A stretch of 64,000 nt of DNA from Sabellastarte sp. h YS-2021 (GCA_964017235.1 OZ024936.1:88324537-88388536), one strand, 5' to 3'. Shown: positions 22,357-33,869, counted from the first letter of the stretch. Notes: generated by a model not told the origin, from the letters alone. Numbers and translations are program-made.

Positions 22357-22436
22357 CGTCCGTTCTAGCGCTTATAGTCAAATTGGAAAGCTGACCTTGT
22401 CTTCAAGTGAGAAGACATTAATGGAGTCTGCTGCGG
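22357..22436 (+). CDS. SERINC alternative loop exon, copy 1
   Basis: An 80-bp exon after CCCTTTCTTAAAG, with donor GTGAGT. With the upstream AG it reads SVRSSAYSQIGKLTLS then SSEKTLMESAAG. It matches the cytoplasmic loop after the upstream helix in other SERINCs (a Ser-rich stretch, then KLTL). It needs two bases from the previous exon and gives one to the next, as the copies at 24688, 29503 and 31167 do. Its length is 2 mod 3, so including a second copy would shift the frame. Inference: it is one of a mutually exclusive set. Confidence 0.85.
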
Positions 22437-22994
22437 GTGAGTGCAGAGTACATATGTACCTAAGATAAAGTGCACATGTCCCCATGTAAAGTGCATGTTT
22501 CTGACCTGTTCATTGGCACCCAGAAAAGAGCACGTGTTTTTGATGTTATTGAATAAATGTTTTTCTCGTGTTCATTTTATATTTGTTTTTCAAAATTGTT
22601 GTAAGGAATGTTTTTGAATTTTTACTTCTGCGTGTTTTCCCTAAAACAGTTGTCTGTTTATTGTTGTCGTTAAGTTGCAGGAAGCAAAAGAATGTATACA
22701 CTGTCCAAAAGTTGTAGGACTTTTTGTGTTGTTCAATTTTTTTTATGTCAGCTGACATTATGGCATCACTCTGCGGCATCTGTGTATGCGTTTACCTAAA
22801 CAACTTATCCTCCGAAACTACAAGGCCCAGAGACATGCTGTTAATTTTGAAAGATACCTTATCTATCTGGGATGAAAAACTGTTCAAGGCCTGCAGATGT
22901 GTTTGTTCGTCTGTTCCCCAGAACCATTACAATTGAGGTACCCCCTACCCAAAGTGTCAAAATTTTCTCATTGACTATTGCAGGGTATGAGTAT

Positions 22995-23128
22995 CAGGCC
23001 TGGATCTGTGTTAGTTATTTTTTTATGAATTTTTAAAATAATTTTTAATGGATTAAAATTCAGGCCTGGATCTGTGTTAGTTATTTTTTTATGAATTTTT
23101 AAAATAATTTTTAATGGATTAAAATTCA
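22995..23128. repeat. Exact 66-bp tandem duplication
   Basis: CAGGCCTGGATCTGTGTTAG... at 22995 is repeated at 23061 with no visible difference over the whole unit, so the duplication is recent. Confidence 0.93.
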
Positions 23129-24280
23129 TGAAATCATGGACTAAATCACTTATAACTTCAAAAGTATTGCATTTAGAGCATTTTGTTAAAATATGTTATT
23201 CAGCCACTTTTTCTATGGCTACAACTTGATGAATAACTTGGGTGTCTATCCGAATAGCCAAACGAGTAATAGCTACATTATGACTTTTCAATACCTTCCA
23301 TAATGAGTAAAATCATTTGTAACTTGAAAACTATTGCATTTAGAGAATTTTGTATAAATATGTTATTCAGCTACTTTTGGGTCAGCTTTAACATAGTAAA
23401 ATTGCAGACCTGTAGCTCACGGCATAGCAGAGTAATAGCTACTTTGAGGTTTTCATTGTTGAGTAAATCAGTTGTAACTTGAAAACTATTGTAATTTAGA
23501 GAATTTTGTTTATGTTATTGATCTACTTTTGAATCAGCTAAAACATAGTAAAATTACAGACCTGTAGCTCATGGCATAGCTGAGCAATAGCTGTTTTCAG
23601 GTTCTCACTGTTGAGTAAATCAGTTGAAACTTGAAAAGTATTGCATTTACAGTATTTTGTTTAAATATGTTATTCACCTACTTTTGGGTCAGCTACAACA
23701 TAGTAAACTTGCAGATATGTAGCTCATGGCATAGCTGAGCAACAGCTACTTTCAGGTTCTCAGTGTTGAGTAAACCAGTTGTAACTTAAAAAGGTATTGC
23801 ATTTACAGTAGTTTATTTAAATAGGTTGTTCACCTACTTTTGGGTCAGCTACAACATAGTAAAATTGCAGACCTGTACCTCATTCCCTAGCTGAGCAATA
23901 GCTACTTTGAGGTTCTCACTGTTGAATAAATCAGTTGTAACTTGAAAACTATTGCATTTAGAGTATTTTGTTTAAATAAATTGTTCACCTACTTTTGGGT
24001 CAGCTATAGCATAGTAAATTTGCAGACCTGTATGTCATGGCATAGCTGAGTAATAGCTACTTTGAGGTTCTCACTGTTGAGTAAATCAGTTGTAACTTGA
24101 TAACTATTTCATTTACAGTATTTCTTTAAATATGTTATTTACCTACTTTTGTGTGAGCCATACCATATTAAAATTGCAGCCCCTTAACTGATTGCATAGC
24201 TGAGCAAAAGCTACTTTGAGATTCTCACTGTTGAGTAAATCAGTTGTAACTTAAAAACTATTGCATTTGCATGTTTTTAA
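23129..24280. repeat. ~155-bp satellite array, about seven copies
   Basis: GTTGAGTAAATCAGTTGTAA recurs near 23457, 23610, 23765, 23924, 24075 and 24231. Units contain TGTAACTTGAAAACTATTGC, TTCACCTACTTTTGGGTCAG and GCAGACCTGTAGCTC, and so are homologous to both the 133-bp unit and each half of the 321-bp unit. It lies in the intron between alternative SERINC exons 1 and 2. Confidence 0.92.
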
Positions 24281-24687
24281 TATACTTTTTACACCAAAAC
24301 AGTTACCTTATTACTTAACTTCTGAATACCATTAGCAGGACACAACTTTTGTGTCCTTTTCTTCTGCCACTTCTACTCTGAAACTCGAAACACACAGTCA
24401 GCTGACACAGAGCCCATTCACAGGCACTGATTGCTTGTTTTTTATTAATATTATATTGGTTTTGTTACTCATTTAACAGAAAACAACAACACACTACATA
24501 CTGTAGAAATTTCAAATAAAAAATTGTGAATCACCAAATTTAAGTCTTAAATGTTGAATATCTGAAAAATACACAAATAGTTGATGACTGTTTTCATCTT
24601 TGCTTTCAGCTATGGGTCTGAAAGAATAAACTCATTGGGTTTTTTTAAAAAAAAAACCCTCAAAAATTATGGTTATTTTGTTTCCAG

Positions 24688-24767
24688 CATTCAGTCCAGC
24701 TCTCACACCCATGTGGGCAAAATCACGGGTCAAGATTACATAGAGAACACAACAATCGATGAGAAGG
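24688..24767 (+). CDS. SERINC alternative loop exon, copy 2
   Basis: An 80-bp exon after TTTTGTTTCCAG, with donor GTGAGT. With the upstream AG it reads SIQSSSHTHVGKITGQ then DYIENTTIDEKG. It aligns at its start with the other three copies (S-[VI]-x-[ST]...K-[LI]). Its end, IENTTIDEKG, resembles copy 4 (IEETTIIDKDENKG), so copies 2 and 4 look like the closest pair. If it were joined after copy 1 the frame would break within the exon, so it must replace copy 1. Confidence 0.83.
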
Positions 24768-24829
24768 GTGAGTCACCCCGTAACCATGGTTACCAGATGT
24801 TCAAGGGGATTTTTCTTTATACAGGATGA

Positions 24830-25484
24830 GTGATCATAAAGATGCAACACAAAATATATTCTTTGATTTGTATTGGGCATGACATTGGCTTAGGCTACCA
24901 TTGGGAAACACTGTACATAAAAACGGGGAAATGATGAGGGTTATACATAGGAAAACTGGGGTTGGGGTTGAATAGTGTTTTCTGTTGTTTTTTTTTTATC
25001 AAATGTTTTGTAAAGCTTCTCATAAAATTAGCCAGAGTAATAGTTTTATGTATAAGACATGCACCAAATTCTGATTGAATCCATTTTCAATTCTAAATCT
25101 TTTTTTTATGCCGGATTTTTGCATTTGGCCATGTAAAATAGTTAGATAGTTGTTAGTAAGAGGTCCCAAGCAAAAACAAATTCAAATTTCTAGTCTGAGA
25201 TAACAAATAGCATAGAATGATAAATGTAGCAGGGAAATATGTAAAAATGTCAAGGAATATTTTGTGGTGCATTTTTTGTGGCTGAAATCAAGTTCCTTAT
25301 GTTACAGGGTAGGTGTATTTACAAAGAGGAAGTTTATTTAAAATATGGACAAGTTAACTGACTGAGTATACAAAATTAACATTTACCCCCTGTCTGACTT
25401 TTAACTGTTCTCATGGACCTTCATCTTTCTGGAGTTACAAGTCCAGATGTTATGTAACATCAGCAGGCTGTTAATATATATTTT
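24830..25484. other. SERINC intron, no recognised feature
   Basis: AT-rich intron downstream of alternative exon 2. No exon copy, repeat or RNA gene recognised. Confidence 0.4.
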
Positions 25485-26497
25485 TATCCACCGGAAGCTG
25501 GTCGAGGCTACCGCCGCCGCGTGCAGTGAGATTTTCGGCGTTCACGGTCTCAGAGGAAAACTACACCAGCTAGGTTCACCAAATTTGCAGGATATCTTCT
25601 TTGGGGGGTAAGCTTCTCTGGGACTGAAATTAGCCCTCATTCTAAAAAACAAGATGGCCGCCACGGGCATTTCTTTGAAAATGATCTACATTTTTCTACT
25701 TTCTGTTTCTCATAGGTGGAAGATTGAATCTCTTCATAAGTGATGTGTCTAACAGATATACATGTCCTCTACAAATTTGCAGACATTTGACCTTGAAGCT
25801 CTGAATTCAAGGTCATCCACGGAGTGCCAAAGTAACCCACATAGTAGACTTTAAAAGTGCCTATATTTCCCGTATTATTGTTCCTAGAAGTTTGCAATGT
25901 GAAACTAACGTATAGGAAATCATGTGCTGTGAATATTCTGATGTAGTCAGATTGGACCTGGGACCCCTCCTTCAAGGTCAAACGAGGATAGCCAAACTTG
26001 AAAGTGCTTATAACTCGCTTATTATTGGTCCTAGTGGTTTGGGATGATAAACCAACATATAGGAAATCATGGGCTGGGAATCTTTTGATGTAGTCAGATT
26101 TGACCTTGGACCCCTCCTTCAAGGTCAAACGAGGATAGCCAAAATTAAAAGTGCTTATAACTCGCTTATTAATGGTCCTAGAGGTTTACAATGTGAAACC
26201 AACCTATACGAACTCATGGTCTAGGAATCTTTTGATGTGGTCAGATTTGACCTTGAGCCCCTCCTTCAACATCAAATGATCACGGCCAAACCTAAAAGTG
26301 CTTATAACTTGCTTATTATTGGTCCTAGAGGTTTGCAATGTAAAACCAACTCATAGGAAATCTTGGGCTTGGAATCTTCTGATGTTAGATTTGACCTTTG
26401 GCCCCTCCTTCAGGGTCAAATGATGGTTCACTGGCTTTGGTGAGTTGTCTTTCCGGTGGATAGAAAGTTGCATCGGTTCTCCGATGCGTAGGTCTAG
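25485..26497 (+). mobile_element. Helitron-like element (TATCCACCGG subfamily), complete, second copy
   Basis: TATCCACCGG at 25485, the same leader as 19587-21676 (AGATTTTCGGCGTT, AACAAGATGGCCGCC), a shorter array of about four 147-bp units (25850-26430), CCGGTGGATA at 26453-26462, the hairpin GCATCGGTTCTCCGATGC (26470-26487) and GGTCTAG followed by T. Its 3' hairpin is identical to that of its sister element. Confidence 0.75.
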
Positions 26498-27110
26498 TTT
26501 TTATTTGAATTACCAAAATTGGTGTGATATTTTTTTACTTCTGCCATCTTTATTCTTTAGCACTTGCCGCTGGTTCAGATTTGAGATTCAAAATTGATAT
26601 TAACTTACACTGAAATACAGACTGGCATCTTTTGCTCTAGACCTGTAACACTTTTGAGTTGCAGGTCAGGTGGAAAGGTTTTCCATAGACTTCGTACACT
26701 GCATATGTATATTCTTGAATTAATTCTCACCTTCTGTGAAGGTCAAATGTGGGTTTTGACAGCATATTTGAAACAACTTGTACAGAAAATCATTATTTGC
26801 ACTTTATATATAAATTGACTTGAATTTCTGTTGATTATGATATTCATTTCCACAAGCGCAGGACATAGATGCACTTTTTACTCTTTACTGGATGACAATA
26901 CAATTTTTACATGAAGTCGGTACCCTAAATTGATATATCACACAATCAGCATCCAGCGTACAAACCATAATTTTGTATCAGAGATCCTAATTAAGTTGAC
27001 TTCACTGTTTTTGGTACATGTGAAATAAATACTAGCAACCTTTTGCAATAAAGTCTTTTAAGTAAAGTTCCTCAAAAAAATTAAGTTCAGATCAAAATGT
27101 GCACACTCTA

Positions 27111-27519
27111 CAGTGGAACTTGTATTATACATCCATGTTGGGGAAGAAAGATTTTGTTTAAATAAAAGAAAATTCATAATACTATAAGAGGTATAGTTAC
27201 AGGCGGTTACAATCTACACAAAATTTAGAGCATGAATTAGAGGCTTATGTCACCACAGGTGTAACATGACAGAATGATTATATAAAATCAACTCAACTTT
27301 ATCTGTGAATAATATTGCTGTTTTAATGGTTGTTTGGGGAAATTACAAATTAAATGGCTGTTCACAGAACAACCATAGTTTTCAGCCAGTCCAATTCCAG
27401 AGACTGCATTATTGTGTTTATGGTATATTACAAATAATATTCCATTTTGGGAGGGTGGAAATGATGGCACAAAAGCAATGTCCGGATAACAGAAGGATAG
27501 TATAATAAAGGTTCCGCTG
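27111..27519. mobile_element. Tc1/mariner (pogo-like) MITE with TA target duplication
   Basis: Starts CAGTGGAACTTGTATTATAC and ends TATAATAAAGGTTCCGCTG. The inverted ends match over about 24 bp with a few differences, and TA lies on both sides (27109-27110 and 27520-27521). 409 bp with no transposase. Confidence 0.72.
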
Positions 27520-27879
27520 TAAGATACCCTACCCTCCAGAAGTTTGAAGCCACAGCTAAAATCGTGCGTATTAATCTTTTTTTAAAATTTTCTTTCTTTA
27601 CTTCAGTAGTGTGGAAACAAGCTAGACACAAGCTTCCATCAGAGGGTGTCTTATAGTGTCACTAACCTTGTGCAGTTATCAGTGCACAAAACACAACCCT
27701 GTTCTTGAATTTTACAGAGTGTATTAACCAAAAACATTTTCACAACACATGGATTGAAAACAAATACATTGTACAATAGAACTTCTTAAATCTGACCATT
27801 TTTTGGACAGCAAGATTTTTGGTCGGGTAGTAGAAGAGTGTTAAAATAGGAGAGGTAGCCAAGTATGAGACAGAAAGAA

Positions 27880-28620
27880 ACTAAGGATTGGTCGTTGGAT
27901 CCGGTATTGTGGTATCGGGAGCATTTTTCTGAAGTACTGTGATGACACTTTACAACTAGCATTTCGCTTGGCAACAAATATAATTGACGAAAAATTTAAA
28001 TAGAAAAACAAATGCTTTTAGACTGCTCCTTTCGCAGTAGTGTACTCTAGAAATAATTGTTAGCCAAACTTTTTGTTGAGTAAGAGGGAGTAAGGAAACT
28101 AGTCATAGGTCAGTGAACCCGGTATCTTAGTATCCAGGACATTTCACTGAAATACTGTGATGACACTTTACAACTGGCATCCTCACTTGTCAACACAAAA
28201 AACTGAAGGGAACTTAAAAATAGTAATATAATTAGACCTTAAATCTGAAGAAAATGTGAACTTTTATCACACATTTTTGTGCATTCGGAATCTGTTGTAG
28301 TAATTTGGTTGTGCAGAACTGCCATGGTATGGTTTCATGAGTTTCACTTTCTATTTTTGGGGGGATGTACCCTGACACATCATTTTCAGGAATTCTGATA
28401 TTGCAATGGTTTTGCATTGATGAGATACCAACATGAAAGATATGCGGACTGATCTGTACTGAAAACAAATGTTTGAGAGAGTGGGCGAGATGACAACACC
28501 TCCAGTATTGCTTTTGAGTGCAGTGATAAATTGCGTACAAATTCCTGTATCCAGACAGTCATTCAGATCACCACCAAAATGTAATCACATGTTCCTTAAA
28601 TATTTCAAAATCTTCATCTT
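27880..28620. repeat. Two tandem-like copies of a dispersed repeat, plus a LINE-3'-like fragment
   Basis: GGTATTGTGGTATCGGGAGCA at about 27901 and GGTATCTTAGTATCCAGGACA at about 28121 start two homologous stretches (..TACTGTGATGACACTTTACAACT). At about 28550-28618 the CCAGACAGTCATTCAGATCA text belongs to the ATAACCTCCTT family. Related copies lie at 12870 and 54850. Confidence 0.55.
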
Positions 28621-29340
28621 AGAAATGAATTGGAAATAAATATGTAATACTGCATTTGTCAATATTGTTCACTCTAGGTCTCAAACGTGAACCAATAATA
28701 AATACACAGTACGCTATAGAATGTCTGCAAATATAAATTATTGTCAATCCCTGTTTTGTGACAAGGGTTAATAAATCCACATTGGACTTAACGATAATAT
28801 TAACATCCATGGAAATATTTGCAGCCAATTGTGAAAAGCCGATCATATTTACTGTTACAATTTTTCAAAGACATGTTAGCCAACCAGTCTATTGTGCACA
28901 TTTGGTGCAAGCAATCAAATGACCTGATTTTGAATGCACAAGGTTGTGAATGTTTTTGTCCATGGTGCTGATTTTACTAATACTTCTTTGCTTTCTTCCC
29001 ATTAACATGATGATATTATCCCTGTAATTGTCACTCCAATAAGTAAAAGCTACATTTATTAAATCACATTCTTTACAAGTAACTATGATAACATTCTGCT
29101 GTTCCGGTCTACTTTTTCCTCAAAGTATTTCAAAATTTAAGAGTGGAGAGAAAAAGGCAACATAAACAGTGGTGGATTATATCATTGTGTGGATGGAATT
29201 TCATAAATACAGCAAGGGTACTACTGATACTAACTTTCTGTGCATGTCAGTAAAATTTTGTGAATATATTGATGTTGTTGTGTGTTACAAAAACAGACTT
29301 TTTATTTTCTTTTGTTTGTCCTGTTGATTTCTTGTGTTTG
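28620..29340. other. SERINC intron, no recognised feature
   Basis: AT-rich intron; no exon copy or repeat recognised. Confidence 0.4.
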
Positions 29341-29343
29341 TCC

Positions 29344-29396
29344 CCTGTATAAGGATTAGTGGAAATTCTGATAAAAAACTCACAGTCATAAGGAAG
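29344..29396 (+). pseudogene. Vestigial fifth copy of the SERINC alternative exon
   Basis: This resembles the first half of the exon at 29503: TATAAGGATTAGTGGAAATT against TATAAAGAGCAGTTCCGACT, then GATAAAAAACTCACA against GATAAACTGACATTA. The upstream flank is also shared (TTGATTTCTTGTGTTT in both). The acceptor CAG has become CTG and a stop (TGA) follows KLTVIRK in frame. If a shifted AG (29352-29353) and the GTGAGT at 29396 were used, the exon would be 42 bp and the following exon would be read into a stop. It is therefore either dead or a frame-breaking exon. Confidence 0.6.
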
Positions 29397-29502
29397 TGAG
29401 TGCTAATAGGGTATCGTTCATGTTTTATTAGGGGCTCTCAATTCTTGTTTTTCAATTTTTTGGCATCTGGTTGATTTCTTGTGTTTCTCAATTCATCCCC
29501 AG

Positions 29503-29591
29503 TATAAAGAGCAGTTCCGACTTAGATAAACTGACATTAAGAGGCAGTGATTCAGAGGAAGTATTCATTGCTGATCCTAAAAGTAATGCGG
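29503..29591 (+). CDS. SERINC alternative loop exon, copy 3
   Basis: An 89-bp exon after ATTCATCCCCAG, with donor GTGAGT. It reads SIKSSSDLDKLTLRGSDS then EEVFIADPKSNAG, three codons longer than copies 1 and 2 but with the same entry and exit phase. KLTL-x-GSDS resembles the vertebrate SERINC3-type loop. A degraded partial copy, including its upstream intron flank, lies about 150 bp to the left. Confidence 0.83.
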
Positions 29592-30600
29592 GTGAGTAAT
29601 AATAGGGCACAGTGAGTGATAATAGGGGATATTGAGTGATAATTGGGAACTTGAGTGATAATAGGGGATATTACTGTATGCACTGTATGTTTAGAGTCTG
29701 CATATATAAATTTCGGTTTTCTTTGTGACCAAAAGGACTGAACAATATCGACTATAATTGTAAAAATATTTATAAAATTTTGTTTGACAATTCTATTGTA
29801 AAAATGCTTTCAAATTTCTAGATATACATAGTGCAGTTATACAGTTGTATAAAATTAGCAAAGTGTTATTGAACAAGACTTTTTTTGCATTGAAGCCTTG
29901 TATTATCCAAATATCATGTGACATTTTACATTGTACGAGAGAAGTACACGCTAGACTTCCTAGGCTTAATTCCACTGTATTTTTATACCAAAATGAAAAG
30001 CCCACAACTTTTCCAAGCCGTTTCATGAGTACCACCCCAGGATCAAATTTTTCCTTTTATCTTATTTTATGTTTGGATAAACTAATAAAGTCATAATCAA
30101 AAAAATATATTTAAAGCTAGGAATACATGACAATATCTTTGTAATTTCTGCCTCAGGCTATCAGAAACTAAGTATATAACTGGAAATTTTTTCAAATTCC
30201 TGGTGCATTTAAAGTTTGTATATATCTTTACTGTAAAAAACTGAAAAATTAAGCAAAATTTTCTTCAAGCTAAAGTTTGCACTTATACAGTGTCTTGTGT
30301 CACATTTGATACAAACGACAACAAATAATTGTTCCTCGCATGTTTTTACTAACAAATCCTCCTTGGGTGGGATTTTTGCTATATTTTGTTGATTTCTGTT
30401 GATATTTGGATATTGCTACAACAGTTAACAGCATTTAGAGATGTGCCATGAAGAATACTGTGTTAGCAAGTTCCAAGTTTTTTATTGTCCCCTATATACT
30501 TTCTCACAGTGCATGTTGGTTTTGATTTTTTGATTCACCGGCACATTTGTCACTTTGTGTATTTTTCTTACTATATACACCACAGTACATATTAGAACTA
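29592..30600. other. SERINC intron with a short TGAGTGATAATAGGG repeat
   Basis: Immediately after alternative exon 3, GAGT(G/A)ATAATAGGG(G/C)A(T/C)A is repeated four times (about 29593-29670), starting within the donor sequence GTGAGTAATAATAGGG itself. The rest is unassigned AT-rich intron. Confidence 0.6.
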
Positions 30601-30603
30601 CGG

Positions 30604-30943
30604 TAGACTCTGTATAACTAGATCTCACTTTCCTCCTATTTTTGAAAAACCAGGAAAGTTTAGGCCATTTTGTTATGTCAAAGAGAGACTACATATTATT
30701 TACAGAAATCTAAATTCAGATGCATTTTGTCTAGCCCTAAAGGTAAGGTATGTTTAAAAAATAGGAAATTGTAAACCAGTGGAGTTTTTCTACACAGGGT
30801 ATGACATTACACCCATGTGATTCTACCATTCAGATTCAGCCTTACTGTTTACTTTACCTAGATGTGCTGTGGCTTCTGATACTGATACAGTGCTTGTTAC
30901 ATCAGTATCAATGCTCACCATAGTTCGAGTTATACAGAGTCTA
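30604..30943. mobile_element. pogo/Tigger-like MITE
   Basis: TAGACTCTGTATAACT at 30604 and AGTTATACAGAGTCTA at 30928-30943 are perfect 16-bp inverted repeats of the kind seen in pogo-related MITEs. The outermost bases and the TA duplication are eroded. Confidence 0.65.
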
Positions 30944-31059
30944 ACAGAATTTCCAGGATTTTACCATTTTGCTCTCAATGTTGTTCTTGTTTCACCTAAT
31001 AATAATACACTTGGAACAGGTATGGTTTAGTGACTCTAGGCTGTGATGAGGGCCAGAAA

Positions 31060-31082
31060 TTTTTTTTTTTTTTTTTTTTTTT
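31060..31082. repeat. Poly-T tract (23 nt)
   Basis: Uninterrupted T run about 85 bp upstream of alternative SERINC exon 4. Confidence 0.9.
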
Positions 31083-31166
31083 GAATTTCCAGCCTTGGAA
31101 AAAAAAATTATAGTTTATTGGATAGCACTTACAACGAGCATCGGCTCATTGTTGTGTATTCTGCAG

Positions 31167-31264
31167 TATCATGACGACCAATGCCAGTTCTATGGGCAAA
31201 CTCATGATGAAGTCAGATCCTGATATTGAGGAAACGACCATAATAGACAAAGATGAAAACAAAG
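31167..31264 (+). CDS. SERINC alternative loop exon, copy 4
   Basis: A 98-bp exon after GTGTATTCTGCAG, with donor GTAGTC (a weaker donor than the others). It reads SIMTTNASSMGKLMMKSD then PDIEETTIIDKDENKG, the longest and most acidic of the four. Phase 2 in, phase 1 out, 98 = 2 mod 3. The acidic cluster (DPDIEE, DKDENK) would give this isoform the most negatively charged loop. A long poly-T run lies about 85 bp upstream, separated from the acceptor by other sequence. Confidence 0.82.
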
Positions 31265-33323
31265 GTAGTCCAGGCTTTGTGCAACAGGAAATTAAAATGA
31301 CATCATGGCTTACTATGTGCACTAAACATAGTTTTTCCAAGTCTTGATTGATTTTAACCCCTGATGATGCTGTAGTATTTAGAAACCGGCCAATCTAGAA
31401 GTTGGGGCCGTGCTATCTGCTTCTGTACAAATTGAAATTTTAGCTATTTTAGTGAAAATTAATTCCCAGTAAAATTTTAAATATATATGGATTTTCTTAA
31501 GTAGAAATGGGCCGTTATTGAAAGTTTAATTCTAGTGAACTGCCCTTCGATTAGTCAAGATTGACTCCAAAGAGAAATTTATAAATTGTATTTTGCTCCC
31601 CTCAGAAAGTTTTTTGCATAAAGGTAGGCAATCATTTTCATCCCATCCGAGCTCTAACTGCGAATTTGTTCATAAGCTTTCAGAAAATAGAAAAGCAATT
31701 AAACTATAGCATAGTGTTGAAGATGGTAAACTGGAAATCTATTTGCCGAAAGACACTGATCCGGTTACATTTCGTTTTCTTTTAACAAAAACCGGTTTCA
31801 TGACATATTCATTATTTTATCTTAAGTTTACCAAAATATTCAACTACAACAATATACGTCACAGTATTTGATAATATTCTATAAATATATCACATATTTT
31901 GTGATCGAAAGTCTTCAAAAAGCCTGTCATGGTTCTTATGTATATGCGAGTTATCGCTCATGTATGCAAACTTAAGTCTTCGCGTTTTAATAGATCAAAT
32001 GCACCCGGTTTTTTTTGCCGAATTTCCACTTTTGGAAACCGGTTCTAAAATTTGCATTTAACCACAACACTGCTATAGCATTTAACAGTTTCTTCATTTA
32101 TTATAACCTTTATTATGCACCACGCACCATACATGTCCAATATAGGTGGGGGGTGGGGGGGGTCAGCATGATACATTTTTTATGTCAGCTGACTTGTTTT
32201 ATATGGTAGCGCCACCTTGCGATGGATGATTTTTATAAACAAGTGGTGATTTTTCATTAATATTTCAGAAACTATGCAACCTACAAATATCTTATGTACA
32301 TGATTAGAAAGGTATTTTTACAGTGCTTAAAAATCCATGCAGAAATGCCACATGACATGGTTCATAAAAAATTTAAAAAAAAAAACATATCACAAATGAA
32401 GATGACATCCACAGCCATGGCTTAACCAGTGAAGTGGTTATTGGCTGGCTAGTGACAGACTGAACTTCTGTTATGTAAAGCCATGTTCTTGTTACAAATC
32501 AAATATAAATTGAAGATGCAGTTGAGACTCTGTCCTGGTTATTGCTTAGACAGCCCCCAACTAAACTGTCACAATAGGACAAACAGGACACGTGGTGGAT
32601 GAAAAAAGCATGTGAAAGAAAATTCATATTTTGATATGACTAATGATTGACTTATTGTTGTTTAATACAGTCCCTTCAGTTATTATAACCGCCATTGTCC
32701 AACCACGGTGGGAGGGTGAAATATTGACAGACGATGTCCCGGTCAAATAAAAGTGGCATTCTTAATGTAAGACACAAAGGAAATCAAAATTTGGAAGAAT
32801 GAAAATAAGAATACAGTGAGCATAATTAGTAATTTAGAATTTAGAAGGTTGAGTGATGGAGGTTATACTGTACATATTAACTCTTTTTGTTGGTGTTTAT
32901 TGGCTATATGTGTAGGAATTTGGATTAATGTGTATTAATTTTTCTTATAACTTAGATGCATGATTGTTATATATATATATTTAACACTCTGCAATATTAT
33001 TTAATTAAATTACTTGTTCTGATTACTGCTTCCTGTTATAACTTAGCACGTTTTTAAAAAGCACATTCTTATTTGTGGTATTGGCACAAGTGCAAGTTAC
33101 CAGTTGACTTCACCCACAAAGTTTATATCAAAAAAGAACACTCGGAGATTGCATACTTCCATGAAAGCCCAGAGCCTCAAATATTGCTCATGAGTGCAAT
33201 GTTAGATAAGACCACTGCTGCAGTGGTAGTCTTCTGCCACGTGTTACACAAAAGTGGAAGTAATAGGACCTGTACATGCGCAGACATGCACGGAAGGCAT
33301 TTCATACTCTGACTCTGAGGAGT
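31265..33323. other. SERINC intron, mostly unassigned
   Basis: AT-rich intron after alternative exon 4. It contains a MITE-end-like stretch near 32669 (CAGTCCCTTCAGTTATTATAA) and a TA microsatellite near 32970. I found no fifth intact alternative exon on either strand. Confidence 0.45.

Positions 33324-33355
<32 letters not shown>
33324..33355. repeat. Poly-G tract (32 nt)
   Basis: Uninterrupted run of 32 G on the + strand, followed by TTAAGATCCC. Able in principle to form G-quadruplexes; the exact length is prone to sequencing error. Confidence 0.85.
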
Positions 33356-33359
<4 letters not shown>

Positions 33360-33693
33360 GATCCCATTATGAAGCTCCTGGATCCAAATGATGATCCAGA
33401 TCACTACCAAAATGGAGTTATCTGTAAACGTACGCTGCTCAAAACATAACCTCCTTCGTGTATGTAGTAAAAACTTTCAGGCTATTTTTTCTTATATGAT
33501 GATATAATTTCCACTTAAAGTCAGTGTTCAGAATTTTGAATCCATGCTTAGAAAATTTCTGAATATTATCCAGGTATACTTGAAATCAGCTCCCCATATT
33601 GTCACAAAACTCCTCAAATCTGCATTAGGAAAATATACAAATTTAAAGTTATCAGTGCATTTGTATCATCACTTAGTCTATTATCAATTGTTT

Positions 33694-33869
33694 GTCAAAT
33701 GTATGTGAACAGTGCCCTTATTTACAAGATTCTCAGACTTTTCTTAAAACTCATTGATTAACTCATTTTTATGATTATGTCAAATGCATGTGAACAGTGC
33801 CCTTATTTAGTATACAAGATTCTCAGACTTTTCTTAAAACTCATTGATTAACTCATTTTTATGATTTTA
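33694..33869. repeat. 85-bp tandem duplication
   Basis: GTCAAAT(G)(T/C)ATGTGAACAGTG...ACTCATTTTTATGATT occurs at 33694 and 33779. The second copy has five extra bases (TAGTA). The copies are otherwise nearly identical. Confidence 0.9.
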
